From IMG/VR virus record IMGVR_UViG_3300047497_000011, positions 1 to 61,693 of that record: a stretch of 61,693 nt of DNA. One strand, 5' to 3'. Position 1 is the stretch's first letter, and each line of letters begins with the position of its first letter. The position numbers were made by a program, and so were the translations under genes. Below are positions 49,058 through 56,625 of this stretch, piece by piece. The notes under the pieces were generated by a model. It had not been told where the DNA came from and searched no databases. It worked only from the letters and a program-made list of their open reading frames with translations. This DNA is from a virus.

Positions 49058-49287
49058 TGTGTGGTGCCCTTGGTTTGCGCCTTCGGCGCGTTGACGAGTT
49101 CGATGTTGACCCAAAACTCTAGCATGGTTTGGAGTTCGTTGATCCGAGCATCGAACCTCGCCTTGCCGGCGGCGCCGCGGCCGAACACTTCACGTTGTGC
49201 CGTAAGGTTGTCGATCCGCCGGTTGATGTCGTTGACGAACTCGGTTCGCAGTTCCGTCAACGTCCTGGCGTGGGATGTGTAGGTCAT
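49054..49287 (-). CDS. Hypothetical coiled-coil protein, 77 aa
   Basis: Helical throughout (LTELRTEFVNDINRRIDNLT, FDARINELQTMLEFWVNIEL) with a Gly/Ala loop between two helices, like an antiparallel hairpin. No known family. Confidence 0.55.
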   Translation of the reverse strand: MTYTSHARTLTELRTEFVNDINRRIDNLTAQREVFGRGAAGKARFDARINELQTMLEFWVNIELVNAPKAQTKGTTQ

Positions 49288-49298
49288 TTGGCCGAAGC

Positions 49299-49502
49299 TT
49301 ACTCACTCGGCCCGAAGATTTTATCCCAGTCTTCCGGCGTTGTGCCCGTGATTAGAAACTCCCGTTGACGGGGTGTTAGGTCGGGAAAGAAATGTTGGCA
49401 AAGAATATCGGATTTTTCCCAGGTTTCCAGTTGTTCTGCCATGATTGGCAGGTCCATGGTGACGAACTGTTGTTGAACGACGCTGTAGCGTTTTACAAGC
49501 AT
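49299..49502 (-). CDS. Hypothetical protein, 67 aa
   Basis: AGGGACTCCGTC precedes the ATG. The C-terminal part (FFPDLTPRQREFLITGTTPE, then DWDKIFGPSE) is a pattern seen in short phage early proteins. No function assigned. Confidence 0.6.
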   Translation of the reverse strand: MLVKRYSVVQQQFVTMDLPIMAEQLETWEKSDILCQHFFPDLTPRQREFLITGTTPEDWDKIFGPSE

Positions 49503-49522
49503 GACGGAGTCCCTTGTTTTTG

Positions 49523-49771
49523 TTATAGGGTAGCCGAGGAGAGTTCGGCGCCGGTAGCGCCCTTGTCGTTAGCGGCGAGCGAAGCGGTTTCTTCGGCGTC
49601 GATGGCGGCGTTGGCCTTGGCCTCGGCCTGGCGGAGGTAGGTCCGAACGATAGTGCGGATGGCTTTGTTGACGCCGACGTGGCCGGCGAACATGCGGCGG
49701 AGGGTGTCGTGATCGGACTTGAATAGGCGAAGCTGGATTGTGTCGAGTGGTTCGTCGGTAATCTTAGGCAT
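49523..49771 (-). CDS. Ribbon-helix-helix-like DNA-binding protein
   Basis: 82 residues; AGGAGGCTCTT precedes the ATG. LDTIQLRLFKSDHDTLRRMF (8-27) fits a strand and first helix, and GVNKAIRTIVRTYLRQAE the second helix of an RHH dimer. The C-terminus is Ala-rich and disordered. It is the clearest candidate transcription regulator in the window and therefore a candidate binder of the dispersed palindromes, though nothing ties them directly. Confidence 0.6.
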   Translation of the reverse strand: MPKITDEPLDTIQLRLFKSDHDTLRRMFAGHVGVNKAIRTIVRTYLRQAEAKANAAIDAEETASLAANDKGATGAELSSATL

Positions 49772-50027
49772 AAGAGCCTCCTGCGGCAGAGAGGTCTATA
49801 GTTGGTGCGACGGCGGTGCGGCGGAAAATCCACAGTTTTGTGTTGGCGTCGTCGGGTGCGGCGCGGATGGTAAGTTCGGCCATGGTAGCGTCACCGAAGT
49901 CCTTGCGAACGCGGTATAGGGCTTGGCGGGCCTTGGCCGGGTTGTTAGTGTGGATGACTAGGCCGAGGGTTGACGATGCAGCCGCCTGCAATATCGCAAG
50001 GCATTGGGTGTCTAGCATGGAGAACAC
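49764..50027 (-). CDS. Hypothetical protein, 87 aa
   Basis: I prefer the GTG at 50027 because GGGGGAGAG lies 6 bases before it; an ATG nine bases later and a TTG further up are alternatives. Helix CLAILQAAASSTLGLVIHTN, then RQALYRVRKDFGDATMAELT and a strand KLWIFRR. It overlaps the RHH gene. No family recognised. Confidence 0.55.
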   Translation of the reverse strand: MFSMLDTQCLAILQAAASSTLGLVIHTNNPAKARQALYRVRKDFGDATMAELTIRAAPDDANTKLWIFRRTAVAPTIDLSAAGGSYA

Positions 50028-50091
50028 GTTAGGCTCTCCCCCGAGTGGCAAGCTTGGCGCTAGTGTGACTTGGCATGAATAGCTCCCGAGG

Positions 50092-50529
50092 TTATAGTGA
50101 GATAAGCTGCGCAGCGGCGCGATAGCGGGCTTCTACGCGCTTGCGAGCTTGCTCTAGCAAGGCTGGCATGCCTTCGATCAGCGCCTTGGCGTGGGCATCG
50201 AGGCCCTTGGGCGGCGGCAAGCCTTCGGCCGACATGCGGCTGACAATCAAACTACGCGCCATTGTCATGGCTTCTATTTGCACCGGGTCATCGTCATCGG
50301 CCTCGGGAACATAGTTCCGCAAGCCTTCGGCGGCGATCTCTTGGGCCTTGGCGTAGATTTCTTCGTTGCCGATCAGACCCTTCGCTAACATGAAGTGGAT
50401 GCGGGCGGTTACGCGGCCGACGTGAAGGCGGTGTAGCATTTCAACGACGGTTTCATCCATGGGCTCGCCGACGAAATACACCGGCGGTAGGACGACTGCA
50501 ACGCCACAGATGAATTCGGTCTTGTTCAT
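50092..50529 (-). CDS. Hypothetical protein, 145 aa
   Basis: Mostly helical (DETVVEMLHRLHVGRVTARI, then EEIYAKAQEIAAEGLRNY) with an acidic patch DADDDDP-like near residue 78 and a basic C-terminal helix (LLEQARKRVEARYRAAA). Unrecognised; part of the small-gene operon. Confidence 0.6.
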   Translation of the reverse strand: MNKTEFICGVAVVLPPVYFVGEPMDETVVEMLHRLHVGRVTARIHFMLAKGLIGNEEIYAKAQEIAAEGLRNYVPEADDDDPVQIEAMTMARSLIVSRMSAEGLPPPKGLDAHAKALIEGMPALLEQARKRVEARYRAAAQLISL

Positions 50530-50531
50530 GG

Positions 50532-50789
50532 TTAAATACCCTCTTCAATGGTGCCGAATGGCACCGAAATTTCGACCGAGACTTCTGGGCGTCGGCGAGC
50601 AATGACTTCGTTGCCCTCGACGGTGATGATTAGGTCCTCTCCCACCGAGTTGGCTTTGCGGAAGGTATAGACCGAAAAGCGGAATTTGTTGGCGTCTTCG
50701 ACCGAGTCAAGCGTCGCCTTGGCGGTGCCGTGTTTTTCGGCCGCCGTCAGCAGTTCACGTATTAGTTCCGCAGGCCAGATGCGAGACAT
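50532..50789 (-). CDS. Hypothetical protein, 85 aa
   Basis: ATG 50789 chosen (AAGGCCCGTCCG upstream); the longer frame runs into the HIRAN gene. N-terminal helix PAELIRELLTAAEKHGTAKA, then strands FRFSVYTFRKANSVGEDLII and VEISVPFGTI. Function unknown. Confidence 0.6.
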   Translation of the reverse strand: MSRIWPAELIRELLTAAEKHGTAKATLDSVEDANKFRFSVYTFRKANSVGEDLIITVEGNEVIARRRPEVSVEISVPFGTIEEGI

Positions 50790-50799
50790 CGGACGGGCC

Positions 50800-51183
50800 T
50801 TACAATACCGGCGTGTCAAAGGCAAAGTGGGGTTTGTTGTTTTCGAGCATGAACTTGCCGTAAACAACCGTGTTCTCTGGCACCACGCCGGCAAGTCGTA
50901 GCTTGACCGACCATTCCTTCGGCACGTAGCCCAAGTGCCACTGTTCCTGGCTGACGAAGGTTTCCATGTCGATGCCGACGGTGGGTATGTTCAGTTCAAG
51001 CAGTTCCAGGGCCGGGCCGGCGATGTTCTCGGTGATTATCCATACGGCCACAGCGTGTGGGTCAAACTCGTTATCGGGTTCCGCGCTAAGGAGCAGCGGT
51101 GTGCCGACGGCAATGGCTTGCAGGATCAGCTTGGCGGGCGGGCGGTAGAAGGCGCCGACGATTGGTAGGTTGTGGATAGACAT
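50800..51183 (-). CDS. HIRAN domain protein, stand-alone
   Basis: 127 residues from ATG 51183 (GAAGGAACACCGTT upstream). VGAFYRPPAKLILQAIAVGT, LLLSAEPDNEFDPHAVAVWI and LGYVPKEWSVKLRLAG follow the HIRAN consensus with its PDNxxDxxAVAV core. HIRAN domains bind 3-prime ends of single-stranded DNA and usually sit on SNF2 helicases. Alone, it may mark stalled forks or ends for phage repair factors (inference). Confidence 0.8.
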   Translation of the reverse strand: MSIHNLPIVGAFYRPPAKLILQAIAVGTPLLLSAEPDNEFDPHAVAVWIITENIAGPALELLELNIPTVGIDMETFVSQEQWHLGYVPKEWSVKLRLAGVVPENTVVYGKFMLENNKPHFAFDTPVL

Positions 51184-51205
51184 AACGGTGTTCCTTCGGT
51201 TTGGG

Positions 51206-51676
51206 TTATAGGATGCTTTCATCGGCGGCTAGGCCGCCAGCGGCGAGCGATTGGGCTTCGCCGGGAGCCGGGGCGGTTTCGGCCGGTGGTGCCGGCCGGC
51301 GAGCGCCAGCGGTGGTGGTTTGTTTGGCTTCCCAGCCGAAGAACTCCAGTAGCGTGGCTTCGGGATCAGCGGCATAGGCGGCGAAGAAATTACTGACGTT
51401 CTCCGGCGGCAAATCAATATGATGATAGCTGTAGGAGAAGGCGGCGGCGAGCTTGCCGTAGTCGCGAAGCAGCACGCTAAGGCCGATATGGCCGTTGGCT
51501 TTCGGTCGGACAGAGAAGTATGGTGCCGCGCTGCCTTCGCGCAAGAGTGCCGGACAACCGGGGGAGGACTCGGGACGATCAGGTGAAAATAGGTGCATGT
51601 GCTTTGTATGATTGTGAACGTAGATGACTATTGCGTTATTGTGGCAGAGCGGGCAGCGGTAGGCAAGGGCATACAC
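51206..51676 (-). CDS. Zinc-ribbon-type protein, 156 aa, with AADESIL tail
   Basis: GTG start at 51676, inside palindrome copy 9; the palindrome core GAGGGT would serve as its ribosome site at 9 bases distance. CPLCHNNAIVIYVHNHTKH (8-26) looks like a Cys2His2 metal site. A mixed region follows, then a Pro/Ala/Thr-rich linker (about 115-145) and the C-terminus AADESIL. That tail is shared with the genes at 59053 and 59467. Function unknown. Confidence 0.6.
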   Translation of the reverse strand: MYALAYRCPLCHNNAIVIYVHNHTKHMHLFSPDRPESSPGCPALLREGSAAPYFSVRPKANGHIGLSVLLRDYGKLAAAFSYSYHHIDLPPENVSNFFAAYAADPEATLLEFFGWEAKQTTTAGARRPAPPAETAPAPGEAQSLAAGGLAADESIL

Positions 51677-51704
51677 GCAAGGGTCACCCTCTTGTATATG
51701 CTTA
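51666..51704. repeat. Dispersed 39-bp palindrome, copy 9
   Basis: Core AAGGGTCACCCTC is centred on 51685, with flanks GGGCATACACGC and TTGTATATGCTTA. The start codon of the zinc-ribbon gene (51676) lies within its left arm. Confidence 0.95.
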
Positions 51705-51736
51705 TATTACCTACCGCTACCGCTCCGCAGGCAAGG

Positions 51737-51973
51737 CTACGCCAAAGGCCGAAGCAGTTGCATCAGCCGTTCGGCGGCGCCTGGAACGCTGAGCAGCTTG
51801 GAGAAGAACGGCCAGGGGTCGTTGGGCTCGCCGTCGCCGCCGCTGACGCCAGCGACTGTTCGGACGTAATCCCGCAGGCGCATGGTATGTGAGAGCGAGG
51901 CTTCATGGGCCTTGGCGTCTTCGAGGTCGGTGAACTTCTGGCCGTCTTCCGTGACGTAAAGTATGTTGGGCAT
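51737..51973 (-). CDS. Hypothetical protein, 78 aa (intact member of a pair)
   Basis: A short strand-turn-helix start (ILYVTEDGQKFTDLEDAKAH), a helix (LSHTMRLRDYVRTVAG), a Gly/Asp/Pro linker and a final helix (AAERLMQLLRPLA). It is a paralogue of the interrupted gene just upstream (52001-52285). The linker here aligns with the position of the stop there. Confidence 0.65.
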   Translation of the reverse strand: MPNILYVTEDGQKFTDLEDAKAHEASLSHTMRLRDYVRTVAGVSGGDGEPNDPWPFFSKLLSVPGAAERLMQLLRPLA

Positions 51974-52000
51974 GGTGAGGCTCCGTTGGTTGGTTTGGGG

Positions 52001-52285
52001 TTAGTAAATTGCCGCCGAGAGTAGGCTGATAAAGCGTTCGGCGTAACGAAGATCGTCGGCCAGCGCCTTGGCGAACGTGACGCTGGCTTGGGTGAAGGTG
52101 ATCGACTCGGCTCACTTGACGTTGGTGCAGAAGCCTCGGACGAAAGTCTCCAGCTCCATTTGTTTGTCAAGGTGTTGTTGCCATTCTTCGGCCGTGTTGA
52201 GATTGGCAAATATCTTGCCGTCTGTCGTGAGGTAGCGGATACCGCCTGCACTGTATTCGGGTTCGGTCGGAGATTGATTGGTCAT
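52001..52285 (-). pseudogene. Paralogue interrupted by an in-frame TGA
   Basis: The frame from ATG 52285 to TAA 52001-52003 spans 95 codons, with codon 58 being TGA (52112-52114). The part before (IRYLTTDGKIFANLNTAEEW, then LETFVRGFCTNVK) and the part after (VTFAKALADDLRYAERFISL) both align with the intact neighbour at 51737-51973. The stop falls in the linker. Either a nonsense mutation removed the last 37 residues, or the stop is read through. As read normally it gives a 57-residue protein. Confidence 0.6.
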
Positions 52286-52331
52286 ATCTTGCGTGGGTTT
52301 GGTCCTGGGTTTGGTTCCGTGGTGAGGGGTT

Positions 52332-52370
52332 TAGGTATATGCGCGAGGGTCACCCTTGAAGATATGCCTA
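52332..52370. repeat. Dispersed 39-bp palindrome, copy 10
   Basis: Core GAGGGTCACCCTT is centred on 52351, with flanks TAGGTATATGCGC and AAGATATGCCTAA. It overlaps the stop of the 176-aa gene by three bases and lies 66 bases before the ATG at 52285. It is only 666 bases from copy 9, the closest pair. Confidence 0.95.
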
Positions 52371-52898
52371 AAAGGGCTGCGTGGTGTCCTGATCCGGCTC
52401 GGGAAGAAGATACATCTTTCCGCCGCGCCGCTCAAACGCAAGGCGGCGGATGCCGGCTGTATCGAGGCCGACGAGGACGAAACCTTCGCCCATGCCGACG
52501 AGTAGTTCTCGCCACCGTGGCGACGGGCCGTCGCAGAACTTGTGCGTAGCAGCTTCGGCAGGAGTTTGGGCAACGCACCAGATGATGCCGACTTTGTCAG
52601 CCTCGTCTGCCTTGTCCATTGGGTCTTCGGGGTCCACGAATTCCTCCATTCCGTGCCAGATTTCTCGGCCCTGTGGTATGACAACATACCAGTTATAGCC
52701 GTCGGAGTGACGTTCGGCATTTAGACGGTTTTTGATGGCTAGTGCATCAGCGTGGCCGAGGTTCTCTACTAGCACACGCTCGGCTTTGCTTTCGCGCCCT
52801 TGGAGGTCCGCTCTTATCACTTTGTAGCGGGCTGCTTTGATAAGTGCGTACCGTGATACAGTAGAACCATCGGAGGGCCAGTTACGCGATACAGGCAT
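52368..52898 (-). CDS. Hypothetical protein, 176 aa
   Basis: ATG 52898 has GAAGGA 9 bases upstream; an ATG three codons earlier touches that site and is unlikely. Strands and helices alternate (YALIKAARYKVIRADLQGRE, NWYVVIPQGREIWHGMEEF), with an acidic loop DPEDPMDKADEADK and a C-terminal strand GGKMYLLPEPDQD. No family recognised. Confidence 0.6.
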   Translation of the reverse strand: MPVSRNWPSDGSTVSRYALIKAARYKVIRADLQGRESKAERVLVENLGHADALAIKNRLNAERHSDGYNWYVVIPQGREIWHGMEEFVDPEDPMDKADEADKVGIIWCVAQTPAEAATHKFCDGPSPRWRELLVGMGEGFVLVGLDTAGIRRLAFERRGGKMYLLPEPDQDTTQPF

Positions 52899-52924
52899 GG
52901 GTGACATTCCTTCGGAAAGGGTTG

Positions 52925-52949
52925 GGACGGGGCCACAATGGCCCCGTCC
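52925..52949 (-). terminator. Strong hairpin after the GHKL ATPase gene
   Basis: An 11-bp perfect stem GGACGGGGCCA / TGGCCCCGTCC with a 3-base loop lies just beyond the stop at 52965. The downstream - strand sequence is pyrimidine-rich but lacks a T-run. Probably a terminator or attenuator dividing the operon. Confidence 0.5.
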
Positions 52950-52964
52950 GCAGGCGAGCCGGCG

Positions 52965-54200
52965 TTAGACCGTCTGGTTCAGCAGTTCCTCTCCCTGGGC
53001 CAGCACCTTGTTAGCAAGCCATTGGTGGGCTTCTTGATTGGTCATGCCTTGTTCCGCCAGCAGCCATTCCATCAGCAGGGTTGTGGCGATGGCTTTGGGG
53101 CCGTCTTCGACGACGGATAGCGGAAGGTAGAGCGTGCTGCCGTCAGCGAAACCGCTATGGTTTCTGCCGATGCTCTCCAAGACGATGATGCGGGCGGAGA
53201 TAGAGATGCCGAGACGACCCAGGAACTCCTTGGCGCGTTGGAGGGACTCGGTCTGAAGGTCCGTCAAATAGACGCCGGTGGGTGTTTCGGCCGGCAGGTG
53301 CGCCGCAAGCCTACTGAGAAGCTTGGTGGGGAGAAGTGTCCGGTCCGTCTCCCGCTTGCGCTTGAGGAAGGAGATTAGTTCTGCCGATGGGGTTTCGTAG
53401 GCATGCTCCCAAGGTAGTCGGGACTCCATGCTTACGATGTCTTCTCGGTGGAGAAGGAGGTCGTGTAATACCGCCGGCGCGGTAACATGTTGGAGGACTT
53501 CGGCCATGAGGACATAGTTGGCGTAGTATTCGTGGCAGGTGCGGTCCTCGGTGAGCTGAAGTCCGCCCAAGAAGTTGTAGGTGAACTTGGGCCGAACGCT
53601 GTAGTCGCCGACCTTGACGCCGCGATAGAAGAAGGCGTTATCGCCTCGGTTGGGGTAGAGTTCCACGCGCGGCGTAACCGCCAGGGGTGCCGAACGCATC
53701 TTGCGTAGGAACCACTTGTCGCGAGTGTTGTAGACTTCGGCCAGCTCTGCGCAGTCCACAACCACAATGGTCCGGCCAGGCGCAGGAGCGCAGACGGCGC
53801 GGGCGGGGAAGATGGTCCCCTTTTCGTCCAGGGCGTTGCAGTAGAACTCACGGAAAGCCATCCACGGCTCCCAGTTCTTGCCCAGCTCTGTTGTGAAGCC
53901 GAGTTGTTGGGTATAACCGAGGACTCCGCCTGCGTTGTCACTGGCGCGGGTGTCCATGTAGATCAGGCCGAAGGTTTTGCCCCGTATTTCCTCCGGCTCG
54001 GTGCGAAAGTGCATTTCGGTCATACCGGAGTGGATGCGCACTGTGCCGCCGAGGCGAAGCACGATGGCGATGGCATACTTCAAGCCAGTGCCGAAGGTGC
54101 CAATGGCATCGGCCGAGGTCTTGACGTTGGTGCCCATGACCGTGATAAGGCGTGGGTCGATCTCGCCTGGGTTGGCGAAGGTGATGGTGTTCGTTGACAT
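52965..54200 (-). CDS. GHKL-type ATPase (histidine kinase/HSP90 fold)
   Basis: 411 residues; AAGGACACCG precedes the ATG. NPGEIDPRLITVMGTNVKTS followed by AIGTFGTGLKYAIAIVLRLG resembles the N, G1 and G2 boxes of GHKL ATPases (IGTFGTGLK about 33-41). The middle (FREFYCNALDEKG, about 115) and C-terminal parts (ATTLLMEWLLAEQGMTNQEA) are not like HSP90 or kinases I know. Such proteins occur in phages with unknown roles, and the ATP lid may drive a conformational switch. Confidence 0.65.
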   Translation of the reverse strand: MSTNTITFANPGEIDPRLITVMGTNVKTSADAIGTFGTGLKYAIAIVLRLGGTVRIHSGMTEMHFRTEPEEIRGKTFGLIYMDTRASDNAGGVLGYTQQLGFTTELGKNWEPWMAFREFYCNALDEKGTIFPARAVCAPAPGRTIVVVDCAELAEVYNTRDKWFLRKMRSAPLAVTPRVELYPNRGDNAFFYRGVKVGDYSVRPKFTYNFLGGLQLTEDRTCHEYYANYVLMAEVLQHVTAPAVLHDLLLHREDIVSMESRLPWEHAYETPSAELISFLKRKRETDRTLLPTKLLSRLAAHLPAETPTGVYLTDLQTESLQRAKEFLGRLGISISARIIVLESIGRNHSGFADGSTLYLPLSVVEDGPKAIATTLLMEWLLAEQGMTNQEAHQWLANKVLAQGEELLNQTV

Positions 54201-54236
54201 GGTTCGGTGTCCTTGGGTTGGTAGGTTGTGGAGTGG

Positions 54237-54389
54237 TTAGACGACGTGAATACCGAGAGCCCTCATGACTTCGCCATGGCGGTCCTTCGGAAACGAGACG
54301 TAGTATAGGCTGTTACGCCGTTCGAGACGGAAAGCGATCCGCTTGGCGGCGAGAACGAGGATGAGCTGTCGGGCGAAAGCGCGTGTCAT
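54237..54389 (-). CDS. Hypothetical protein, 50 aa
   Basis: The ATG at 54389 overlaps the stop of the gene before it. Basic helix (MTRAFARQLILVLAAKRIAF), then strands SLYYVSFPKDRHG and a short helix. Could bind nucleic acid. Unrecognised. Confidence 0.55.
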   Translation of the reverse strand: MTRAFARQLILVLAAKRIAFRLERRNSLYYVSFPKDRHGEVMRALGIHVV

Positions 54390-54781
54390 GGCGTGAGGTC
54401 TCCGGTTATGATGGCGAAACGCCGCCAGTCGGGATAGGGAACGATATGCACGTCGAAGTGTTGCATGTTGAGCCGAAGGCGCTCGTAGTAGCGATGGCTG
54501 CCGTCGATAAGCAGCATCGTGCCATGAGGCATCCAGGCGCCGAGCAACGGCTCTGCAAGGCGCTTGCGGGGCAATGATAGGGCGTAGTCTGCGTTGACGC
54601 GGTCGGGTGTTAGCCAGGCTTTGGCCCATTCTGGGTCGAGTAGCGCGCTATGGCGTTCGGCAACAACGCTCCCGTTCTCAATAGCCTTTAGGAGCGGGGT
54701 GACGTAGAAGATGATCCGAACCTTTTGGTCCGGGCTTGTCCAATCGAAGGTTTCGTGCGGGAGAAGGTAGATTGTGGTCAT
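54386..54781 (-). CDS. ParB/sulfiredoxin-fold-like protein, 131 aa
   Basis: WMPHGTMLLIDGSHRYYERL and the strand FDVHIVPY look like the DGxHR segment of ParB/Srx-type nucleotide-binding folds. The N-terminal half gives a target and substrate region (DYALSLPRKRLAEPLLG). It could bind or hydrolyse nucleotides or DNA. The resemblance is by eye. Its ends overlap both neighbours. Confidence 0.5.
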   Translation of the reverse strand: MTTIYLLPHETFDWTSPDQKVRIIFYVTPLLKAIENGSVVAERHSALLDPEWAKAWLTPDRVNADYALSLPRKRLAEPLLGAWMPHGTMLLIDGSHRYYERLRLNMQHFDVHIVPYPDWRRFAIITGDLTP

Positions 54782-55272
54782 GGGGAGACTTCCGCTGACG
54801 GTTGGGTGCTGGCGTGGTATTCATAGCGTTCACGTAGTAGGTGGCCCATAAGCCGTCGGCATTCGTTATCGCACCATGTATTGACGGCGGCGCGGCGGTT
54901 ACGTGTGCCCTGGTGGCCCTTTACGTGCCGTAGATCAAGGCGGAAGCCTTCGGCGGACCAGAACGTATGAATGTAGTTGACGATTTCCTGGGCGTAGGGC
55001 CGAGGATGTGTTTTTGCCATGATGGCCGAGATGGCTTCCTGGCTGTCGGTCTGGACGATGATTTTCGTCCGCGCCAGCGGAGCGAAGTGGGAGCGGCAGG
55101 CGACAAGGCCGTTTGCCAGAGCCGCAAGTTCGCCGTCACCGGATTGGGTAACGGTGCCGCGAACGATGCCGCTGTGGCGGAACGTAGTGCCGTTGGCTCT
55201 TAGCCATACGGCCCAAGTAGCACGCTGTAGGTTCTTGCTAAAGCTGCTGTCAGTGAACATGGTGATTAGCAT
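54778..55272 (-). CDS. Ribonuclease HI
   Basis: 164 residues from ATG 55272, overlapping the previous stop; a later ATG (55260) would still keep the active site. The four acidic residues are visible: Asp8 in FTDSSFSK, Glu in DGELAALANGL, Asp in VQTDSQEAI and Asp in NTWCDNECRRL. LRHVKGHQGTRNRRAAVN is the conserved basic loop. It degrades the RNA in RNA-DNA hybrids, for example replication primers. Confidence 0.88.
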   Translation of the reverse strand: MLITMFTDSSFSKNLQRATWAVWLRANGTTFRHSGIVRGTVTQSGDGELAALANGLVACRSHFAPLARTKIIVQTDSQEAISAIMAKTHPRPYAQEIVNYIHTFWSAEGFRLDLRHVKGHQGTRNRRAAVNTWCDNECRRLMGHLLRERYEYHASTQPSAEVSP

Positions 55273-55571
55273 TCGGGCTTCACCTTGGCGGTGGTAGGCG
55301 CGGTTCGATGAAGCATTCGGCGAAATCGCTCTGCCTCGGCGGCTAGGTCCCGGTTCTCTTCGGCGCAAGCGAGGGTGATCTCCCGATCTGTCATGTTGAG
55401 GATACGGTCGATTTCGAGGTCGAGTGCCACCGGCGGCGGGATAAAGGCCGGCGCATGGTGTCGGCAGACTTCGTTCCATTGGCACCAAGGGACGTCCATG
55501 CACGCAAGGTTGTCCGTAGGGCAGGCGCCGCTGACGGTGCCGACAGGGCCGCTGACGCCGCTGGCGGTCAT
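55266..55571 (-). CDS. Hypothetical Cys-containing protein, 101 aa
   Basis: The ATG overlaps the stop of the upstream membrane protein. Four Cys/His (ACPTDNLACMDVPWC, EVCRHH) sit near the start and may form a metal site. A helix with EIDRILNMTDREITLACAEE follows. No family recognised. Confidence 0.55.
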   Translation of the reverse strand: MTASGVSGPVGTVSGACPTDNLACMDVPWCQWNEVCRHHAPAFIPPPVALDLEIDRILNMTDREITLACAEENRDLAAEAERFRRMLHRTAPTTAKVKPEC

Positions 55572-55723
55572 TGCGGTTGGGCTCCGTGGTTGGCGCGGTT
55601 ACGCTTGCGCCGTAGGCGGGCGAAGGCATCGAATGCGAGTGTGGTGAAGGTGATGACGGCGCATCCAAGGGCAAAGCAGATGAACAGCCATGTGAGGGCG
55701 CTGTAGGCAAAGGTAGTGTCCAT
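55568..55723 (-). CDS. 51-residue membrane protein
   Basis: AAGGAA lies 9 bases before the ATG and the stop overlaps the next ATG. One long hydrophobic helix (ALTWLFICFALGCAVITFTT) is followed by a very basic tail (ARLRRKRNRANHG). Inner-membrane protein with the C-terminus in the cytoplasm by the positive-inside rule. Role unknown. Confidence 0.6.
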   Translation of the reverse strand: MDTTFAYSALTWLFICFALGCAVITFTTLAFDAFARLRRKRNRANHGAQPQ

Positions 55724-55788
55724 TGAGCGGGTTCCTTGTTGCAAGGGTTAGCGGGACGATCCCCGTAGGTGTTTGGTGCGTCTAGGGT

Positions 55789-56172
55789 TTAGACGTCGTG
55801 ACCTTCCTCGGTATGTATCGCCTGGTTGCAGACCTCGACGGCATTCCTTGCCGAGCGGATGTCGAGGGTGACGTATGCGCCGTTGTCACAGGCATTGATG
55901 GCGGCGACGATTTGGGCGCGGACACCTTTGAGTTCGGCCGAACTACGCCATGTCGGGGCGATCTCCCAGGCGGCTAGTCGGCGCCATTGGATCATCTTCA
56001 CCAGTGGCACCGGATGGCGAAGGTCGTTGACGTAGTTCCGACCATCATATCGGCACATTTGGTTGATCGGTTTGCCGTTGACGGTGGCAACGAACCATTT
56101 GCCGTTCTTCGGTGGGAGCGTGGAGGCGAGGTCGTGCCACGGGGGCAGAGACCGGGAGATAGGGGCGATCAT
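55789..56172 (-). CDS. Hypothetical protein, 127 aa
   Basis: GGAGAACTAAC precedes the ATG. Strand-rich start (GKWFVATVNGKPINQMCRYD), then VPLVKMIQWRRLAAWEIAP and a helix-strand end (IVAAINACDNGAYVTLDIRS). Unrecognised. Confidence 0.6.
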   Translation of the reverse strand: MIAPISRSLPPWHDLASTLPPKNGKWFVATVNGKPINQMCRYDGRNYVNDLRHPVPLVKMIQWRRLAAWEIAPTWRSSAELKGVRAQIVAAINACDNGAYVTLDIRSARNAVEVCNQAIHTEEGHDV

Positions 56173-56393
56173 GTTAGTTCTCCAAGAGTTCCGTCACTTC
56201 GGACGTAGCGTTGTGCGTTGCCATCGCTGCCGACAAGCATGATAACGTCGCCGGTGGCGAGCATGTCGCTGAAGGCCGAAAAGTAGCCTTCTTGCAGAAG
56301 GTCGGCCAGGGGCGTATCCCGGCTGACGTAGGTGTAGTGAGTGAAGCCGTTGGCGTAGCTCAGAACAGACAGATTGCGAAGCTTGGCGGTCAT
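56169..56393 (-). CDS. Hypothetical protein, 74 aa
   Basis: ATG 56393 has AAGGAAC upstream. Short strands and a helix (LRNLSVLSYANGFTHYTYVS, FSDMLATGDVIMLVGSDGNA). The end overlaps the next ATG. Function unknown. Confidence 0.6.
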   Translation of the reverse strand: MTAKLRNLSVLSYANGFTHYTYVSRDTPLADLLQEGYFSAFSDMLATGDVIMLVGSDGNAQRYVRSDGTLGELT

Positions 56394-56421
56394 AACGAAG
56401 TTCCTTGTGTTTGGGTTGTGG

Positions 56422-56622
56422 TTAGGCGTCGGTGGATGTTTTGGCATCCGCCTGCACGTTTACGGGCATCGTGTCGCTGGCGCGGCGGCCGAAGTAGTCG
56501 AGCCGCGCCATCTGCATCCGAATGATCTGGTCTTCTAGGTTTCGGATGCCGAGATAGTTCCAAACGCAGGCGATGAGGAAGCCGGCGTTGAGGACGGTCT
56601 GGATTGCCAGAAGGGTGTTCAT
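56422..56622 (-). CDS. 66-residue membrane-anchored protein
   Basis: GGAGACCTAACCT precedes the ATG. N-terminal membrane helix (LLAIQTVLNAGFLIACVWNY), then an amphipathic helix (LEDQIIRMQMARLDYFGRRA) and a polar end. Unknown role. Confidence 0.6.
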   Translation of the reverse strand: MNTLLAIQTVLNAGFLIACVWNYLGIRNLEDQIIRMQMARLDYFGRRASDTMPVNVQADAKTSTDA

Positions 56623-56625
56623 AGG

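Noticed and set aside
41815-52285. TAG recoded as an amino acid throughout the genome
   Set aside because: TAG ends several clear genes (for example at 1683, 3132, 5828, 9394 and 16378), and the second broken gene uses TGA, so a single recoding does not explain both.
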